Virus record (IMG/VR): IMGVR_UViG_3300009068_000015
Coordinates: 1 to 32,695 of that record
Source of the DNA: a virus
DNA length: 32,695 nucleotides
Strand: one strand, 5' to 3'
In this document: piece by piece, positions 30,923 to 32,695 of the stretch
How the letters are laid out: every line of letters starts with the position of its first letter
How positions within the stretch are numbered: position 1 is the stretch's first letter
The notes under the pieces: generated by a model
What the model saw: only the letters and a program-made list of their open reading frames with translations
Told to the model about the DNA's origin: nothing
Databases searched by the model: none
Translations under genes and position numbers: made by a program

Positions 30923-31178
30923 CCCATTCTAATTTTAATTTTAAGTAAGTCAAATCATTTAAGAACTGAATCACTGGTAATTTCCAAACTGAATCTAAAC
31001 TGATAAATTCAAATTCTGATACGAGTTTGGCATTATAAATCCATCCGAAAGATTTCTGAAATTCGTCATTGCTCTTTTCAGTTCCTCCTTCTTCTCCGTC
31101 TGATCCATTAAATAGGACTCCAAACTTAGAATTGAGTTCTTGAAAAGAGCGTAAAAAAAAACCGCTGAATGATAACAA
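30879..31178 (-). CDS. Tail assembly chaperone T-like part, -1 frame of the upstream gene
   Basis: The frame is open from 31178, but its first possible start there is a weak TTG. The recognisable part begins NSKFGVLFNGSDGEEGG and continues with KSFGWIYNAKLVSEFEFISLDSVWKLPVIQFLNDLTYLK. It is in the -1 frame relative to the 212-aa gene and overlaps it by 184 bases. Slippage at T9 (31161-31153) would join residues 1-160 of that protein to 91 residues of this frame, a 251-aa G-GT-like chaperone. Independent translation is the alternative. Confidence 0.7.
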   Translation of the reverse strand: MLSFSGFFLRSFQELNSKFGVLFNGSDGEEGGTEKSNDEFQKSFGWIYNAKLVSEFEFISLDSVWKLPVIQFLNDLTYLKLKLEWDANELRKSTARRNK

Positions 31179-31633
31179 TGTTTAAAATCTGCTTGTAACA
31201 TATCATCTGCAATCTCCTCATGATTCATAGCATCGTATTCTAAAGGCTTTAATCCTTTCCATGTCCACTTCATTGGAACTACCATCGTAGCCATTAGCTT
31301 GTGCAGATTATCTAATAAGTCAACTCCAAACGTAGCAGTTTCAACATACCTGCCTGCATCTAACTTTGATACATCATAGTTAATCCAATACCACCTTCCG
31401 TTTGCTTTAATAAGATTCTCTGGCTTCCCTTTGTTTAGGTCCACCATCATAGATTCAAAAGCCTTCAGAACATCAGCACATAATCTATTGAACTTCTTTA
31501 CTTTCATTCTATTAACTTCAAATTCTGACTTTCCGGTAAGAACCTGAACAAACATAATTGACTTATCTAAGTCATCAATGGTCGTTTTGTTAATCTCGTT
31601 AATTTGTTGAAATTGTTTAATCGTTAATTTCAT
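30995..31633 (-). CDS. Tail assembly chaperone G-like protein, 212 aa
   Basis: Helical protein beginning MKLTIKQFQQINEINKTT and holding KWTWKGLKPLEYDAMNHEEIADDM. It lies between the terminase and the tail genes and is followed in the -1 frame by a conserved second part, the gpG/gpGT arrangement of siphophages. Codons GTT TTT TTT TAC (31162-31151) form a slippery run. The leader carries the motif shared with the genes at 23479 and 24060. Confidence 0.7.
   Translation of the reverse strand: MKLTIKQFQQINEINKTTIDDLDKSIMFVQVLTGKSEFEVNRMKVKKFNRLCADVLKAFESMMVDLNKGKPENLIKANGRWYWINYDVSKLDAGRYVETATFGVDLLDNLHKLMATMVVPMKWTWKGLKPLEYDAMNHEEIADDMLQADFKHCYHSAVFFYALFKNSILSLESYLMDQTEKKEELKRAMTNFRNLSDGFIMPNSYQNLNLSV
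31153..31161 (-). promoter_or_regulatory. Slippery T9 run, candidate -1 frameshift site
   Basis: Nine T residues on the minus strand hold a T-TTT-TTT heptamer in the right phase. Slipping back one base converts TTT TTT TAC into TTT TTT TTA and enters the chaperone T-like frame. A homopolymer sequencing error is the competing explanation. Confidence 0.6.
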
Positions 31634-31652
31634 ACTATATAATATACTTTTT
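31634..31652 (-). promoter_or_regulatory. Conserved late-gene leader, copy 3
   Basis: The minus strand reads AAAAAGTATATTATATAGT directly before ATG 31633. It matches the copies before 24039 and 25076 almost base for base. The gap from the terminase stop is 53 bases, the longest of the three, so an upstream promoter could also fit here. Confidence 0.6.
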
Positions 31653-31686
31653 AGTGGTTAATTCTATGATAAGTTTTAAATATGTA

Positions 31687-32695
31687 TTAGATATATCTAT
31701 AAACGCCTGAATATTTGTGTTCATTTTTACACTTTACTGCAAGTGCTAAAGCGTTCACACAATCATCGTGGTATCCAGTAGGAGCATTGTATCTAACTCC
31801 TGTAGCTGTGTATTGGTATTCAAAAACATCTAATTCATCTTTTATAGGACCTTCAGGGAAAGCTATTTGATTATTGTGGATAGATGAGGATAATAATTCC
31901 ATCAATTGTTGCTTTGATGTAGATGTATATTTAAATCCGTGCATTGAATTAAAGTTCTTTTGTAGGTCCTCAGTAATAGCATCTCCTACGCCTGTGCTAT
32001 CTATCATAACAGGTTTACTTCTGTCAATAGTTAATATCGTTTCCTTTGTCTGCTTCCAATCCTTTTGGAATCTATTGAAATAAGATACGTTTCCGTTAAT
32101 ATCAAGTCCTACTATAACAGTCCAGTCAAATGACTTAGCTAAATCTATTCCGTAGTAAGCAGCAGGTAAGTTTGAGATAGGCTTAATACATTCAGTTATT
32201 TTATTAGTTCCGAATGGATTCGCTGCGTTCTCCATTGGATTCGCCATATATTCCTGCTCAAATACTGCTTCAGGAAGTTGCCTTCGTGCATCATCAATCT
32301 CATCTTTGTCAATATAAGGATTATCGTAAGTAGAGAATTTAAATGACTGCCAATCTTCGCCTCCTTTCATGAATAGCGAATAGAAATAGTTTTTCCCTTT
32401 AGGCGTGCTGACAAACAATGCCCTACCTTTATAATCTGTCAAAGTAGGTCTTATTGAGTTTAGCCAACCATCTTCAAGGTTAGGAATAAATGAAGCCTCA
32501 TCAATAACTACAAAGTGAAATTTGCGACCTCTTAAATTATCTAATCTTTCTCCGGTAAAAAACTCAACTGAACCTTTAGTAGGGAATGATATTATCAGGT
32601 CCGACTTATTGTTTTCAAATGGAATAACCTGCGTAAGTTTCTCAAAGAATGTTTTAGCAAGTTTATAAGTAGGAGTTATGTATGCTACATTATAA
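31687..32695 (-). CDS. terL: Terminase large subunit, C-terminal part (continues from 266)
   Basis: The frame is open to the right edge of the window and is continuous with the piece at 1-266 once the 123-bp repeat is merged. It holds Walker B FVVIDEA with the catalytic E114, a motif III-like VSTP near residue 143, and an RNase H-like nuclease domain. Acidic nuclease candidates are in GIDLAKSFDWT (about residue 230), MIDSTGVGDA, and the C-terminal YHDDCVNALALA. The gene packages DNA into proheads together with the small terminase at 1626-1991. The next gene starts 53 bases downstream, behind a repeated leader sequence. The ATG-like start at 32440-32442 is an internal TTG and is not a real start. 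Confidence 0.95.
   Translation of the reverse strand, partial: YNVAYITPTYKLAKTFFEKLTQVIPFENNKSDLIISFPTKGSVEFFTGERLDNLRGRKFHFVVIDEASFIPNLEDGWLNSIRPTLTDYKGRALFVSTPKGKNYFYSLFMKGGEDWQSFKFSTYDNPYIDKDEIDDARRQLPEAVFEQEYMANPMENAANPFGTNKITECIKPISNLPAAYYGIDLAKSFDWTVIVGLDINGNVSYFNRFQKDWKQTKETILTIDRSKPVMIDSTGVGDAITEDLQKNFNSMHGFKYTSTSKQQLMELLSSSIHNNQIAFPEGPIKDELDVFEYQYTATGVRYNAPTGYHDDCVNALALAVKCKNEHKYSGVYRYI
32573..32695. repeat. Terminal direct repeat, right copy
   Basis: Exact second copy of bases 1-123. Position 32572 joins to position 1 in the circular form. The window ends inside the large terminase gene, which resumes at 123 and runs to its start codon at 266. Confidence 0.97.

Noticed and set aside
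31876-31885. DnaA box (TGTGGATAG)
   Set aside because: A single site with one mismatch inside the terminase gene; no cluster nearby.
1-32695. Lysogeny genes
   Set aside because: I looked for integrase, excisionase and CI/Cro-like repressors among all predicted proteins and saw none, though small unknown proteins could hide a repressor.

Overview
This window is an essentially complete genome of a small tailed (siphovirus-like) bacteriophage. The first 123 bases (1-123) are repeated exactly as the last 123 bases (32573-32695), and the large terminase gene reads without interruption across that join. The molecule is therefore circular, or circularly permuted, with a unit length of 32572 bp. Every convincing gene is on the minus strand, so transcription runs from high to low coordinates and wraps through the join. 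The host is probably in Bacteroidota. The DNA is AT-rich, Shine-Dalgarno sites are missing, one promoter fits the TTTG-N20-TAnnTTTG pattern, and many structural proteins resemble those of Flavobacterium/Chitinophaga-type phages. No integrase, excisionase or CI/Cro-like repressor was recognised, and neither were a DNA polymerase or a replicative helicase.

Layout along the coding strand. (1) Packaging and regulation, 1991 to 1 and across the join: small terminase, three small proteins, a small protein with an SSB-like tail, a repeat-rich non-coding block (932-1252), a tRNA-like folded RNA (512-597), a 59-aa protein and the large terminase. (2) Tail genes, 31633 to 25105: a tail-chaperone pair joined by a probable -1 frameshift on a T9 run, an HK97 gp10-like protein, two large tail proteins and the tape measure. 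(3) Head genes, 25076 to 18165: a prohead protease carrying a HAD-like insertion, scaffold, major capsid protein, a probable major tail protein, a portal with winged-helix and MuF-like C-terminal parts, and connectors. (4) Fibre and lysis, 18190 to 14078: a long fibre with a signal-peptide-like start, two holin-like membrane proteins, a one-protein spanin and a GH24 lysozyme. (5) DEDDy exonuclease and two small genes (14081-12899), ended by a terminator. (6) Early genes from the promoter at 12683-12714: small proteins, ERF annealing protein, an adenine/cytosine DNA methyltransferase, a stand-alone DnaA domain IV and a DUF1376-type replication protein. (7) Accessory genes, 8314 to 2008: a PAPS-reductase-like enzyme, NinG, a sigma-like factor, a membrane protein, a MazG/DUF5664-like protein, a glycosyltransferase, a SAM methyltransferase, a ParB-like protein, and an ABC-ATPase/GNAT gene interrupted by one in-frame stop.

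The replication and recombination genes imply recruitment of host polymerase by the DUF1376 and DnaA-like proteins, with ERF/NinG/SSB-like recombination. Several accessory enzymes would suit modification of the phage DNA or the cell surface. Most interesting for follow-up are: the ABC-GNAT gene split inside its LSGG-type signature; the tRNA-like RNA upstream of terL; two hairpins with complementary loops ahead of the replication gene; intrinsic-terminator-like hairpins placed just before start codons; an identical leader ahead of three late genes; and repeated palindromes inside the replication gene that could mark the origin.
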